In this document: positions 28,001-40,700 of the stretch, in pieces | Position numbering within the stretch: position 1 is the stretch's first letter | Layout: every line of letters starts with the position of its first letter | NCBI GenBank assembly: GCA_034687125.1 | Contig: JAQGBZ010000194.1 | Coordinates: 54,430-118,429, forward strand | Source: Neelides folsomi | Taxonomy: Eukaryota > Arthropoda > Collembola > Neelipleona > Neelidae | Direction: 5' to 3' | Length of the DNA: 64,000 bases | Made by a program: the position numbers and the translations under genes | The notes under the pieces: generated by a model | The model's input: only the letters and a program-made list of their open reading frames with translations | Told to the model about the DNA's origin: nothing | Database searches by the model: none

Positions 28001-29708
28001 GGGAAGGGAAATTAAGGTCAGCCTCGTTAAATCGAAGGGAAGAAAACAGGGAGGATTTCTCTAATGGCTTTTTTATTCCGGCCTCCAATCCATTATTACT
28101 ATGATTATCTCAACTCTTTTACTTTTACTCAAACTCACCGTTCGTGTGCGTTAATATTTACGTTCAAGTTTGTATAAGGTTATAATGTAAAATGATGAAA
28201 AGTTTAACTGTATTAAATCATTCTCTCGCTCTAAAGTTCATTTGCTTTTATATTTTTAACCTCCCGCAATTTTCACGTCGATGAAGAAATTGCGGAAGAT
28301 TAGAGGATCCTTTGTTAACATGCAAACTTATATGACCTACTGCTCTTTTTACATAATTATTTGCAAACACAAGATCCCTAGGAGTAGTTTAATGTGTTTT
28401 AATGAATACAAGGCAGATTGAAAAGTTTGGAGGTGAAATGAAGCGTGGATTAATGAAGTAATAATTAATGCGGTTTTTGGAACAATATTTTTCATCCTTT
28501 ATCATCTTCCTACTTGAGTTCACAATCCAGGGCGAATTTCTAATAAAGTGAGTTAATTCTCTAATGAAGAACTCCTAATAATGGGACAAAGGATAAGAGT
28601 TATGTCAAAACACGATGGCATGTCAGCTTCTAATCTTCTTTTCTCTTCTAATAACAATAATAAATGATGTATGAGTATATCTTAAGGGTATGAAGATCCA
28701 GGGAGGTATAAATACATAGTAATATGGGGATTGAGTATTAAAATCATACTATCAAACCCATGCCACCACCACCTTGTTCAGAAAGTTGTAATAGAGAAAG
28801 GGGGAAGTTTTCTTCGCTTTAATTTAATCTAATCGGTTGAGGGAAAACGTGGTTTTCTTGAGCGAAGACAGCCTTATTAATGAACCTTTCATTTCCCTCC
28901 GAACCCTCTCACGCTCATGGCACTTTCATCGAAGAGTGTATTGGAGAGAAGTTCCAGCGTAACACTTCCGTACCTTCTTCAAATTCCTTTTCCGTGTGGC
29001 TCCGAACCATCAATTTTTCATCCAAACTTTATTGCCTGATATTTCCTTTTTTCACACAAAAGATCTTCATTTCATATGGGAAAGTAACTGATATTAGTAA
29101 GGTAAGGAAATCCAGGAATCAATAGTCCTTTTAAAACCCATCATGATCATAATAGCATAACGCTTCTACTTGGTTCAATTATAACATGTTTGGTTGAGTC
29201 TTTGGAATTTTTAATTAAAAAAGCAAGATCCGGTTTAATTAAGCAGAATTCATTTCGGCTTCTTCATCTCTTTCATTTTGGAAATGATTCTCTCGAGTAT
29301 TTAGATTTGTCTATTGGCATTTCCAAATCCTATCTCCTCTTTGTACATAACTTTTATTTCCCTACTAGGTATTTACTTTTCTCATTTTTTGTTTGCAAAG
29401 AGGAAATGGTTTTGAAAGAAAGAAATAATTCCCCTTCTCCTACATGCTTCTTTACTCTCGAGGACATTAGAGATATTTTATCAAGATAGGGGAAAGATCC
29501 CAAAGAGAGTTTTGGAGCTAATAAACTCCATAATGCAAACAATCTCTGGAGTATTTACCATGATAAAGGAGTAATTAGGTGCTGGGTGGAATTAAATGGC
29601 TCGGGAATAGTAATCCATTAAAGTCCCCTTTATAATAAGAGATCAATGAATGAGGAAGAAGAGACGGGGGAATTGAAAGGAATATTAATGGGATCTTTTT
29701 TATAACAG
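16086..29708. other. noncoding DNA between the MULE relic and the first dpr exon seen
   Basis: These 13.6 kb contain no recognisable protein domain or RNA gene. Open frames are short except for a 155-codon ATG ORF on the minus strand at 25829-26296, whose product I cannot identify. Patches of more balanced composition with stacked ORFs occur near 20800-21390 and 22470-23340. The end of the stretch (29692-29708) is the acceptor region of dpr exon A. Part or all of it may be dpr intron. Confidence 0.6.
16816..16843. repeat. imperfect TCA/TCC trinucleotide run
   Basis: About nine trinucleotides alternate between TCA, TCG and TCC. In one frame they would encode polyserine, but the surrounding frame has no gene features, so I treat it as a simple repeat. 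Confidence 0.8.
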
Positions 29709-29869
29709 GGATTGGAACTTCTCAGCTGTATGAACCAGATGAGAATGATGAGGCCCTTGACCCTTCCACAATGCCCTACTTTGACTACAGCGTGCATCGG
29801 AATGTCTCCACTGTCGTCGGCCAACATGCTTTTCTCCTATGTAAAGTCTACCGAATGAAGGATAAATCC
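29709..29869 (+). CDS. dpr: Dpr protein exon A: linker and first half of Ig1
   Basis: This exon encodes residues 1-53 of the visible protein, beginning IGTSQLYEPD and ending KVYRMKDKS. It starts in phase 1 (two bases, GG, complete a codon begun upstream) after the acceptor TTTTTTATAACAG. It ends in phase 0 at the donor gtaagt (29870). It contains the acidic pre-Ig linker (residues 5-17), the family-typical PYFDYSVHRNVST entry into Ig1, strand A-B with VGQ, and the first Ig cysteine at residue 44 in FLLC. N31 is a glycosylation sequon (NVS). No ATG lies in frame upstream before an in-frame TGA at 29651, so this is not a first exon. The signal peptide must be encoded further upstream. Confidence 0.94.
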
Positions 29870-32800
29870 GTAAGTCTTTTTAAAAATTTTAATTATTAAA
29901 AATAATTATGTTTATATTGAAATAGAATTTGGGAAATTACATCATTGTATATTGTAGATATTCAACAATTATTTTAATAAGAATTCATAAAGAGTGACAT
30001 TGATAAGTAATCTATAATTTTACGACTGAAAGGGAAAAACGAAAGTAAATGAAGTGAGTGTTTGAGTGAGTGGAGAGAAATTCATTGTTAAAAATCCTCT
30101 CAATTTCCTTCACTTTCTCTTTAACTTTTTCTTTATTCGGTTTGAAAAGAAAGATTGGTGTTTGATGATATCAAAATGAGAATCCCATTTATATTCGTCA
30201 TCTTCAATGCGGGTCGTTACGGGTTGAAGCCGTGAGAAAAGAACCCGAGTTTGAATTGAAAGAGCTGAGCGGATGAATTCCTAAACTGGGAGCATATTAT
30301 TATCTCAAGACAGAGCCCATTTTTATAGGAATTATCATTCTTACTCCAGAGCCCTTCAGGCCCAATTTCCATAATCCCTTATTTAACTCACAGGAAACTG
30401 AGAATTACGCCGCCTATATTTATCGCCTATGGCTTGGAATGAGTCCGTGACTTTTATCCTTTTTCTTTATATCCTTCTGTGTGTATTATGGGAATTAACA
30501 TATTCATCGACCTCGTGACAACTCCACCTCTTCCAAGACCCATTCCAGGACATTAGCCGACCATTAGCTTTAGTCGGGGACTTTGTTGAGTATACACAAC
30601 CTCCAATGTCGAGGACCGTAATTGGATTGTGCATTTGACGGAAGCGGAAATTCAAAGGAGAGTTAACCAACTCCTCGACCTCTTCTGTTGGACAAAAGCC
30701 ATAGGAGGGCCCATAGGATGAAATCATAGGAGTTATATACCCAACTCATTGTATAACTCATAGGGCTATCTCTGAATTGGATTCCCAAAGTTTGGAAGTG
30801 GTGAGTGAGTGGAAGATAAGTTTCACACTCTTTATTCCTCCTCCCCAAACATCTTGAGGAGTCTCTGGGTAATAAAGGAAAGTCCGCCGAGTTTCATTCC
30901 TTTCAAAGGAAAATGAAAGATTGGAGGAGGCGATGAGAGATCAATCCTTTCATTTACAACCCTTGCGGGGATCCGGAAGGAGAAGTCTTTTAAATGAACA
31001 TCCCTTTCCCTCCTAATTGCTTTCTTTAATTGTTCACAAGGAAAGGGAACTTTTAAAGATTCCTTTAATTGGAACATTCGACTACCTCTTGATTACCCTG
31101 CAAATTCGAACATGAACGATTTAATGGTTTAAAACTTTTGGCATTAAAACTTGGAAATCTAAAGAGATACTTAGCGGTTCTTTATAAGGAAGTAGGAAAT
31201 TGATCATATCATGTGGTTTTGAGGGAATGCAGAGTGCATAAAATTAATCAAATCCATTGAATATAATCAATTATCAATTAAGTTATTCTACAAATATCTG
31301 AATGAACCAAATTCTCCCAAAACATCTATAATAACAAAACGTCTACATGTATGATGTAATGATGAATTCCTATTGATTGACTAATTACAAATAATATATT
31401 TACAGTATATTTGCGTTGCAAATAATAAAACATAAAAAGATCAAATATGGAACTCGGGGTTATTTTTAAGGGAGTATTCAATTAGTGGATCTTAATTTTC
31501 TTTCGAGAGGATAAAGAGAGTGGTAAGAAGATGCTCTGAGGTTTCTCGAGGATTCTTGAATTGTGAAGAATATCTTGGATTTGAGGGGAAAGTAGGAAGA
31601 TTTGCCAAAAATGCCCCTTATCCTTCCATTTGCATGCTTAATGTGGATTCCTTTTTCTCTTCCTCCCTCTCAGGCCCATTTCACACTCAGCCTTCACTTT
31701 AATATTCATTTCATACGTTGGCCTGCCCTTGCTCAATATATTAAATGCAAATGCAGGGCTCTTCGCGCGCGTCTTCCTCACCACTACATTCCCGTCCATT
31801 TACCATTTATTGAATCGAATGAAGAGGAATGGAGAAATTCGGGTCCATAGACCCTTCTTCCGAACGATTCAAATTCAAATTCGGGCGCCCAAATAATAGC
31901 CATGGAATTTCTTATACTCGAATACTCATTTGCGAGTTTGATGATTTTTTCATCTACAGATACTTCTCTTCCCATGCCTGATTCTTTGATAGGGTTTTAA
32001 AATATACGAGAGCTATGTATTTAAACTGATGTATTTATAAGAGTTATTCTCGTCTCTTATCATATTAGATGAAGTCAGAAAATATAGGAGTTCTCCACAA
32101 ATGAGCAAATTATAGACCACATTAACATCTTATATGGAGCTCCCTCCCAATATTAAGAATCCGAAATGGCGTTTTTGCTGAGATTCCTTCGCCCTCATAT
32201 TTTGCCAACGAGGGCTTGTAGGGACAAAGTCTTTTATAAAGGACCCATAACGTGTTTAGTGTCATTATGGTATATCGTTGGACGTTGGCCAGGAAAATGT
32301 GAGCCACAGCAGAGTCGTCGGTCGCCTCGGCTGCATAACTCATACCGACCGTCCCACGGCAAAGACGAACCTCATGCATTTGTAAACTGAACTTCTTTCA
32401 CATTATTCGCTTTCCCCATTGTCTAGGACCTAATGGCTGTCCATCCATCGAGAAAGAGTATCTGATTCTCATTCCTCTCCTCTCAATGTGCCATTGACCA
32501 TTCAGCCCTCGCCGTCTTCCGCCCCATCTCGCTCCACTCGGCCACCTTTCTCATGTTAGCCCAATTTCTCTCACGTACTCCATTCCAACCACAGCGCCCC
32601 TTTATGCCCATTCACGTCAATTCACAAAACTGCCTTTATGCCCTTCTTTTCATTTCGAACTACGCGGGTGAACGGGAAAATTGTGAAATATTGCAATTGC
32701 AAATAAATTTTAACTTCAAACTTCTCTTATCTAACAAATGGGAAAGGAAAAAAGATCTGATGGAAATCATCAAAAAGTCATTTATTTATTGAGAAACACA

Positions 32801-34136
32801 GCTTGGCCAAATTAGTAACAAACAGCTAACTATCTCATTTTTTGTATAACGTTCATTCTAAAATAAATATAACTCAAAAATAAAGCACAATCTTATAGTC
32901 TGACATACATACCATGGTGCATGTGTAACATACGCTTTTTAAAATTGCACAAATCAATCAAAAGATCAAAACTAAAATAAATAGCGAAAATTTAATTCAG
33001 TTTTAAATTCAAAGATATATTAAAATATGAAATGACATAATTAGCACTGAGGATTCCTTTTATGAGAAAAGAACACAAGTTCTAGTTCAAAGAATACCAG
33101 AATAGATGATAAAAGTATGGGGTGTTATTTTGGAGAGAATTTTGGAAGAAATCGTGTTTTTGGAACTGTTTACTTTTATATGTATCCCCAGATTACAATT
33201 ATAGATTCTTGGTGCTCATGTGTTTGTCGATATTTGGGAAAAGGCGGCGACTCGCGCGTCCTAAGACATTTCCTTTTCTCAAACTTGTCATTTGGTTAGC
33301 GAAGCGTGGATCGATCATTGCGTCAACCGCCACTTGATTACATTATTTCGGGAGAGCTATTTGGGAGAAACGGAGCATGGTACTGGGATGAGAGTACCTA
33401 CACAACACACACACGCTTGGTGGAGGAATAACCATAACCATAATCATGGGGAGAAACGCGGAGAATCTCCTCATATTTTATTTCAAAGGTTATCTAATTT
33501 CCTTCGAAGAAGACAAGGGGAGATAAAGTGGAAATTCTCTGCCGCTCACTTCACTCTCTTCTCATTGAATTAACCCCTTGACTCTATTAGACTTATCTCA
33601 AATGTTAATCTCGACCTCATATACAATGTTTTTGAGAGGAGAATTTCAACTCGTGGGTCGAATTTCTTCTATTCACTCCCCTTGGACTAAAGAAACTTTC
33701 ACTTTGCCTTTATTCTCTTGATGCTCCTATCTGACAAAAGACTCAATTCCCATTTTGTCCATTCTAATTAATTTACGCGTGAAAAAAGGAAGCAGAGATA
33801 AGCCCGAATGTTCAAAGTGATTAAACGACTGTAAATGTGAGAGAAACTTAAAAGTTTTATCTTGTTAAAAAAAGAGTGAGGGCTAATGAGTTTTACTCGC
33901 ACTCATACAATTCTTCGTTTACAAAGCTAAAACAACGCAGGACTGAGTTTTGGATCCGAATTAGTTCAAATTACTTAATTTAAACATTTTGTCGTTTTCT
34001 TCTTTTTAATGTCAATGCCAATTCTCCAACAAATGCATAACTACCGTCTACCTACATAATCTTTTGGATATAATTTCGCTTTAAATTTTTTGAATTACCT
34101 ACTTACAAACATACCATTATTTGTACGTTCACTATA
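29870..34136 (+). other. dpr large intron, 5' part
   Basis: This is the first 4.3 kb of the 16.5-kb intron that splits Ig1. It begins with a strong donor (gtaagtctttt). It holds only short ORFs on both strands with no recognisable domain, plus AT-rich stretches alternating with more balanced patches (for example around 30450-31080 and 31520-32400). A short CA-rich run lies near 33404. I see no exon-like conserved peptide here. Confidence 0.7.
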
Positions 34137-34711
34137 CAGGGCGTTTCACTCCGACATTTCCCTCGGCGACGCTAAATATCTTTTTAGTTGTTTAACGTAT
34201 GATTTTCTTATAAATTGTATATGATGGGGAATATAATAAAAGGTTTGCAGCAAACTATCGGACGCAATGGTTGAAGTCAAAAGAAACGGTAAAAGCTTTT
34301 GTCACAAGTTCACGACTTTCTCATTTTCCTTTCCATTTTCACTCAAAAATGAACTATGGTCGTCGACTCTCAATTGAAAAAGTGTTTGTGGTTGAAGAAT
34401 TTGCAAGGACCGCAAATGCCCGTGAAGTCAGAAGAAGGTGGCATTTTGAAACTCTACCTCCCTCGCGTCCAACAATAAGAAAAGTTGCACAGAAATTTCA
34501 TGAAAATGGCAATGTTTCCAATTCAAAAATCGTTGTAGGGCCGTGGAGGGTTGATTTCAAAGATATATTGAGGCTAATGGGTCTCAAATCACTGGTTAAT
34601 GTTTGAGTTGATTATTAAAGGTTGTGTTATAACATAAAAAAGTTTGCTTCATTTCTTAATCAAAGAGATATTTAGCATTAGCCGAGGGAAATGTCGGAGT
34701 GAAACGCCCTG
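34137..34711 (+). mobile_element. mariner-like miniature element with perfect 31-bp terminal inverted repeats
   Basis: The element is 575 bp long and sits inside the 16.5-kb dpr intron. Its first 31 bases (34137-34167, starting CAGGGCGTTTCACTCCGACA) are the exact reverse complement of its last 31 bases (34681-34711). The similarity continues inward another 15 or so bases with a one-base offset (GCTAAATATCT on both sides). TA dinucleotides flank both ends (34135-34136 and 34712-34713), the target duplication typical of the Tc1/mariner superfamily. The interior retains two remnants of a transposase, so this is an internal-deletion derivative rather than an unrelated palindrome. The perfect repeats suggest a fairly recent insertion or recent mobilisation in trans by a full-length relative elsewhere in the genome. 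Confidence 0.93.
34349..34606 (+). pseudogene. truncated mariner-like transposase, N-terminal helix-turn-helix remnant
   Basis: This ATG-started ORF of 85 codons lies inside the miniature transposon. Residues 1-60 (starting MNYGRRLSIEKVFVVEEFAR, with REVRRRW and then PPSRPTIRKVAQKFHENGNV) resemble the N-terminal DNA-binding helix-turn-helix of mariner-like transposases that carry a DUF4817-type domain. The catalytic DDE/DDD core is absent. After about residue 63 the frame enters unrelated sequence. In the +2 alternative frame near 34563-34604 the string RYIEANGSQITG and a stop appear, which looks like the usual transposase C-terminal end. The gene therefore lost its middle by deletion and is out of frame at the tail. 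It cannot encode an active transposase, though the small DNA-binding domain might still be made. Confidence 0.75.
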
Positions 34712-37700
34712 TACATATCCTACTTATAAAATATACTTAAATATTTTATTTAATGCAGTATTTACTACATATTCTAGTTTCATTTTTGTAAATTTTATAT
34801 TATAAAATGTAAAATCTAGGATTGTCTGAATATAAAGACGTGGATAGGCTTGTGTAGGAGGAAAGGGAAACAATGGGGGATCAACGTAGGCTTTTCTTTG
34901 ATCCTCCAAGAAGGGTGTTGCATCTTAAAATTGATCATTGCTTTTTAAATTAATCGATACTGGGTTGGACTCTGAAAGCTCCCTTTTATGATAAGGAAAA
35001 AGACAAATGCAGTTTACTTAGCGAGGTTTTAAACTTTCTTTTCCTGTGACCGCAATCTTTATTTGGAAAAGGGAGAAAAGGATTCCCAATGGTGCAAAAA
35101 GGAAGAGGATAATTAAGAGTTCTTGGAAGTGGTTGAATTGATATTGAAGATTCATGGGATCAGTTATGGGAGAGGTCGGGCTTTTAGGGGATATTAGTGG
35201 AGCATATGGGCGGGTCGATTAGAGCGGCATTTGTGTGTCACCGAGGAGGGAGTGAAGAGGATGCGATCCATCCATCAACCAGGGACCGAGTCAAATCTGC
35301 GGAAATCTTTCTGCATTCTTTTCTCCTTTCATATTTATGAGATCACATTGAGGAGAGCTCAATCTATTCAGCCCAGAATTGAATGACACTTCTTAGGCCC
35401 GACCTCTGAATATCTGTCACTCATTCTCCTAGGCATAATGGACCCAAAGAATTCTCGCTTTTATACCCAATCCCACATTTTTCATTTAATCTTATCGCCA
35501 AAATTATGCAGTTTTTTATATTTATTCATGTACATTAAAATACTCTTGAATTTATTAGAATTACACTATTTATCATATGAGATCCTTAAGGAAATACAAT
35601 ATTCCTGTATATACTAAAGAGTAGATTATACATACTACAATATACTGACTACAATAATAGGTATAAGTTTATAATTTTTTGCATTGTAATAATTTGAAAT
35701 TTAAATAATTAATGCGGCTGTCATCCCATTTTAATTTACCATAACGTGATATCATTGTTGTTGTAAAGAATCATATATTTTTTCAAAATTAGATTATTTC
35801 GTTAATTATTGGTGAGGTTATGAATTAAATGTGATATGGTTTTTAAAATTATACTACCTCTGTATATTTAAAAGTATGGTACATGGTGAATCAATAAGGT
35901 TATTTCTTCAAAATATTTCTCATTTGTGGTGCTTGTGAATATCAGGTTCGCCCCCTCATTGAAGGCCCAAAGCAAAAGGGAAAATGAAAGCAAAGTTCAT
36001 TGAGTGGTCGGAAGGGATGAGTAATTGATATGCTTGTGTAATATTCCTAGTAATGATTTTCTCTCGAAGAGGTTCAGGAGAGCGAAAGGGATCCAATTAC
36101 CTGTTTTGATTTGATTGAATAATGGTGAGGATGAAGAGGGACGGAGCTCATCTTATCCATTTTAATGGGTCGGGGCCTTGAGTCGACAGAATTTTGGAGG
36201 AGATTCTTCTCGCTCTCACTCCCTTCATTTTTTTTACACGTGAGAGAGGTTGTTCGGGTTGAAATGTTCCTCTACTACCAAAACGAGGAAAAGAGTTGAA
36301 GGTAGGACGTGAAAGGAGGCATTTACTTGATCTTCCCTTTCGATTTCCTTTTGTCCCAACTCCTCGACTCAATGACTCCGCTCCCGACGTCCCGGCTTAG
36401 AGGACTCCAGAGAAATTGACTGGAAAATTATTCTCCCATTTAGACCCCGGCCGGAGTTGTAGGAAATAAAATAATGTAGGAAAAGCAAAGGGCTAATGGC
36501 CCCGTCGACACACCACGTCCAAACCAGAAAAGAAAATAGAAAATACAACGAGAGGCCTAATGGACTCACTAAGATTAAAATCCTTACGAGACTAAATTGG
36601 TCCCCCCCAATTTATCACCTAACATTCATTAATTCGAGATCAAAGTCTCCGCATAGGAAGTTATACCTAATTCTAATACCCTATGCTTTCACTTGGGAAT
36701 CTCAGACAGGGCAATTTATATTATTTATTTAAATGTAAACAATTTATTCCTTTTTTATCCTTTCTAAGGATTGGAGATTTAAAGCCTTTGACTCAAAGCG
36801 AAACGATCGAGCTGTTAAATTTAAATATTCAGTTTCATGTTTCACTATATCTTCTACTTTTAAGAGCAGAGTGAAAACAATTTCTGATTCTTTGATCAAA
36901 TAAATGGCAAATCCGCTTAAATTTTATTTATAGATAAACCTGCCCCATTTTCGCGACAAGTTTTGCAAATCGGATTGATTTAATAAACTTTTAAATATAT
37001 AATTTTGATGAAAGAGTTTGGAAAATATTCCACAGACTAAGAAGAATCAATAGGGAAATCCATGAGCTGAATAAATTTACACTTGTTTTGAATGAATTTA
37101 CATACTACAATATTATAATATATATTTATAGTATTTTTATGTGTTGTGTATGAAGTGACTAAAGGAAACCGAGTCGTAGGAAAATACAGATTTTCTTGTT
37201 AGTTACAATATGTAATACACTGGAATATGTGTTTTAGATACCTGGCTAGAATGATTCAATTCCTCTTTTGCTCACAATTTCTTTCCTCGGGGTCGATCTC
37301 TTTATCTCGCACTGTAAAGTTGATATTTAACTTATGCACCCCAAAACCTGAACATAGACCTAAAAACATACAATACATGTTTGGTTTAGCCGTTTAGCCA
37401 TTGAACATTGAATAAATGAATAAAATAAATAAATACTTTTCGAAATAATATGACCAATGAAAAAATAGCCAAATTCAAATATTACCTTGGGCTAAAATTT
37501 AAATTAACAGTGATCAGTGTAGTATTAGGCCTCAAAATCTTGAAATTAAATTGACTGTGCATACATTTCATACCTTGTATCTTTTAACAATTTACTTATA
37601 CAATAGGGAATTATAATTTGGTATAAACTTAAGCAAATTATAAATGAATGAATGAAGTTTTATAATTTGTATTTATTAGTAAGTATAGGAAATAAGGGAA

Positions 37701-40700
37701 GGGTTATAAGTAGGAATAATTCTCGCCTCCTCCTCCCTTCTTTGACAAGTTTAAGTTTAAGTTGAGACTTAAGCTTATCTAGAACTCTGAAGAAGTGGGA
37801 GGTCATATAAGGGAGAGTTGGGAGAGTATCAAAGCGGATTTAGTTTTACTTAAAACGAATGAAGAGCTTTCTGAGCCCTTTCTCTTTTTGATGTTGATGG
37901 TGATGGCGATGGGGAAAGTTTTTCAGTTCAGACTTTTCTTCCTTGACAGAAGTGGTTACAAGGAACCATGCGGCCCTTGTTCCAAAATGAACTAGTCAAC
38001 ATCAACACTCTTGGATCATCTCCTCACTCTCAAACAGATCCCCAAAACCCACCTTCGCTCAAAATCAACGAGATAATGAGAATCGGGTTCAAACTTCCAA
38101 AAACTTTCCCATTACATCATTACGCAATTACGTTCGTTCTCATTGTGATCCATTTCACGTAAAATCACACATAATGTGCATTATTGAAGATTTTAGCTTA
38201 AGCGTATTTATTTTTATGACTGGTTTTGACACAATAATAAAACATCCGCCTAATCACCCCCAACACAAATTAGTATTTACATAGAGTTCAATAAAACATT
38301 AAAGTTCGAAGATTAATTAACTTGCTTGAATCTTTATGGCTAATTAGAATATTAATATAATCCCTGTAACCTCTTTAATGGCTGTCGTAAACGGGTGAAA
38401 GGTCTGGTGGTTCTAATTAAAATATTTTGAACCGTGAAATTAATTATTTACTTTCCTCAAACTTCCCCTTCATTATTATTCTCAATGCAGGAGCACGTCG
38501 GATATGTAAATAACTATTCACTTATGTATAACGTTATAATATTATTATAATAATTTCTCAAAGATCAAATGCTCTTAAATGAATTCATTAATTAGTCTGT
38601 GTAAAACCGAGGGGAAATTTTGGTTATTTTAATTAATTAATTGTATTATTTAATCACATGCTTCCAGAGTCATGCTCATTAATTCTGCATAGTACTCTAA
38701 ATGTTAGGTAATATACTACACTGATATTGATATAAAGTTGCACTTAAATGCCGTGCCTATTATGAACAATATAAAATAACAATACTTAATGTTAATATCA
38801 CGAGAAAAAAATCACCATCGGAATCCTGACTAGAGAAACCGATGTGCCTCAGGAATCATTCCAATGAGTGTTATTATTTAACTTATTAAAAGGATCTATG
38901 AATAAAATACCTAAATTTTTATCGAATTATCCCAATCGTAAAGAAATGAGGAAAGTCTGTATACTTAACTTCAAATTATACAATAGATCGCTGCATAAAT
39001 GAATGAGAATGATGTAATTGTGAATTAAATACAATTGGAAAGGCATATTATTGGAAAGGAAATTGAAGTCGATTTGGATTATTTAGGCCGAAGGAGTTAG
39101 GGAGAATTAAGATTTTTCTTCCCGAGTGTGAAGTGGAGGAGAGAAAGGAATGTATTGAATTATTTATGCCTCACTAGGGAATTTCGGGTGCAGTTGTGAG
39201 CCGCAGTGTACATTCACCGACTCCGACATTCCTCTGTCTCCTTTCCGTTGGTTCCCTTTGCTCCGATCAACGGAGCCTTTCCGTGTAGGTTTAGATAGTC
39301 ACTTGGCACGCATTGGGAGATCCTTAACTCCACTTCACCCGTTTGGAGCTGCCAAGAGGAAAAATAAAAATAAAAATCTACAAGTACTCTTAACAACCCT
39401 GAGAGAAAAAAGAGATAAAAAAGACTGTGCCTTTCTCTCTCGCCATTTTCTTCCTCAAATTGATTCGGTTCTTGGGCCCATGCATTACACTTTTTCTCTG
39501 TTTAGATACTTCTTACAAATCCACTCCCTTGTTAGATTCTTCTATGTATTTACTCACATTGCACTCTCAACGGCCACTTGAGTTGATTCCACCGTTAATA
39601 ACTCCAAGTGCATTGTGCAGGATATCTTATCTTCACATTTAATTCCCCGGAAGACATGGCATTAACAATGAATTCAAACTTGACCTCTTTTAAAGGACAT
39701 TTTCAACTTGCACTTCTGGGCCTTCCTAAAACTCTTTTATCTTTTCATAATTTAACCATTAAATGCATGGAGAAAATCCATGCTTTTGTTTTAATTTGAA
39801 AGGAGTCTAGGGCTTCGATATATTACTCTAGGCAAACAAGTTACTAACATAGTTTATAGGTATTATAGCTCCTTTTCCATAACAAGTTCAAATACTAAGA
39901 AATTATTTATAAAATGAGTCTTAGGGGTAAAGGGAACCATTTTATATGAACCTAAAAGCACAAATACAAATCTGGTGGAAGCTGAGAAAAGGGAAAGTGT
40001 AAAATAAAGCAGAGGGCGAGATTTGAATCTAATAGTTTTCTTTTGCTCTGAGAAAAGTATCCTCGAGGCTTTCCAAAAATGCATTATTAAATGCATTAGT
40101 GACGAGAGGGAAAATAGATTTTTGCAGGGGGAGATAATTAAGTGAAGGCACATGCATAAACTATTACATGGAAATACTAAATGAATAGCTTAATGAAATG
40201 AAATAAAATGGATTTGGATTCAAAGGAAGATTTAGGAAATTGAAGGTTTGCTCGTCTTGATCTCTAAATGTCTCTCACGTTCTTTGCCTTTTTAGGAACG
40301 CCATTTTCAATCGTTTATTTCGGCGAGAGATTAAGGTTCAATTATTCAGAGTGAGAGGAGGCGAGGAAGGCCATTGAAGTTCTCAAAGCTCTTTGAAGGT
40401 TCTCAATGAACGAGATTTAATTCCTCTCCTCGCTTCATACCTGATCTGAAGGGAGGGAAGAAGAATCTTTTAAACCTTCACACGTCGTGTTATTCAATTA
40501 CCCATTTAGAAGGAAATGAACTTTAACGAACTTCCTAGTTATAAAATCTCTAATTGCTTCACCCCATCTTTTAAACGGATTTAATTTGGTATTGGTCACA
40601 ATTCGAGAAAGATTGGATTTGATCAATTTCTTATATAGGTATTTGTATTACATACGTTACAATTAATCAATCACACATTATTACATTATTAATACCTTAC

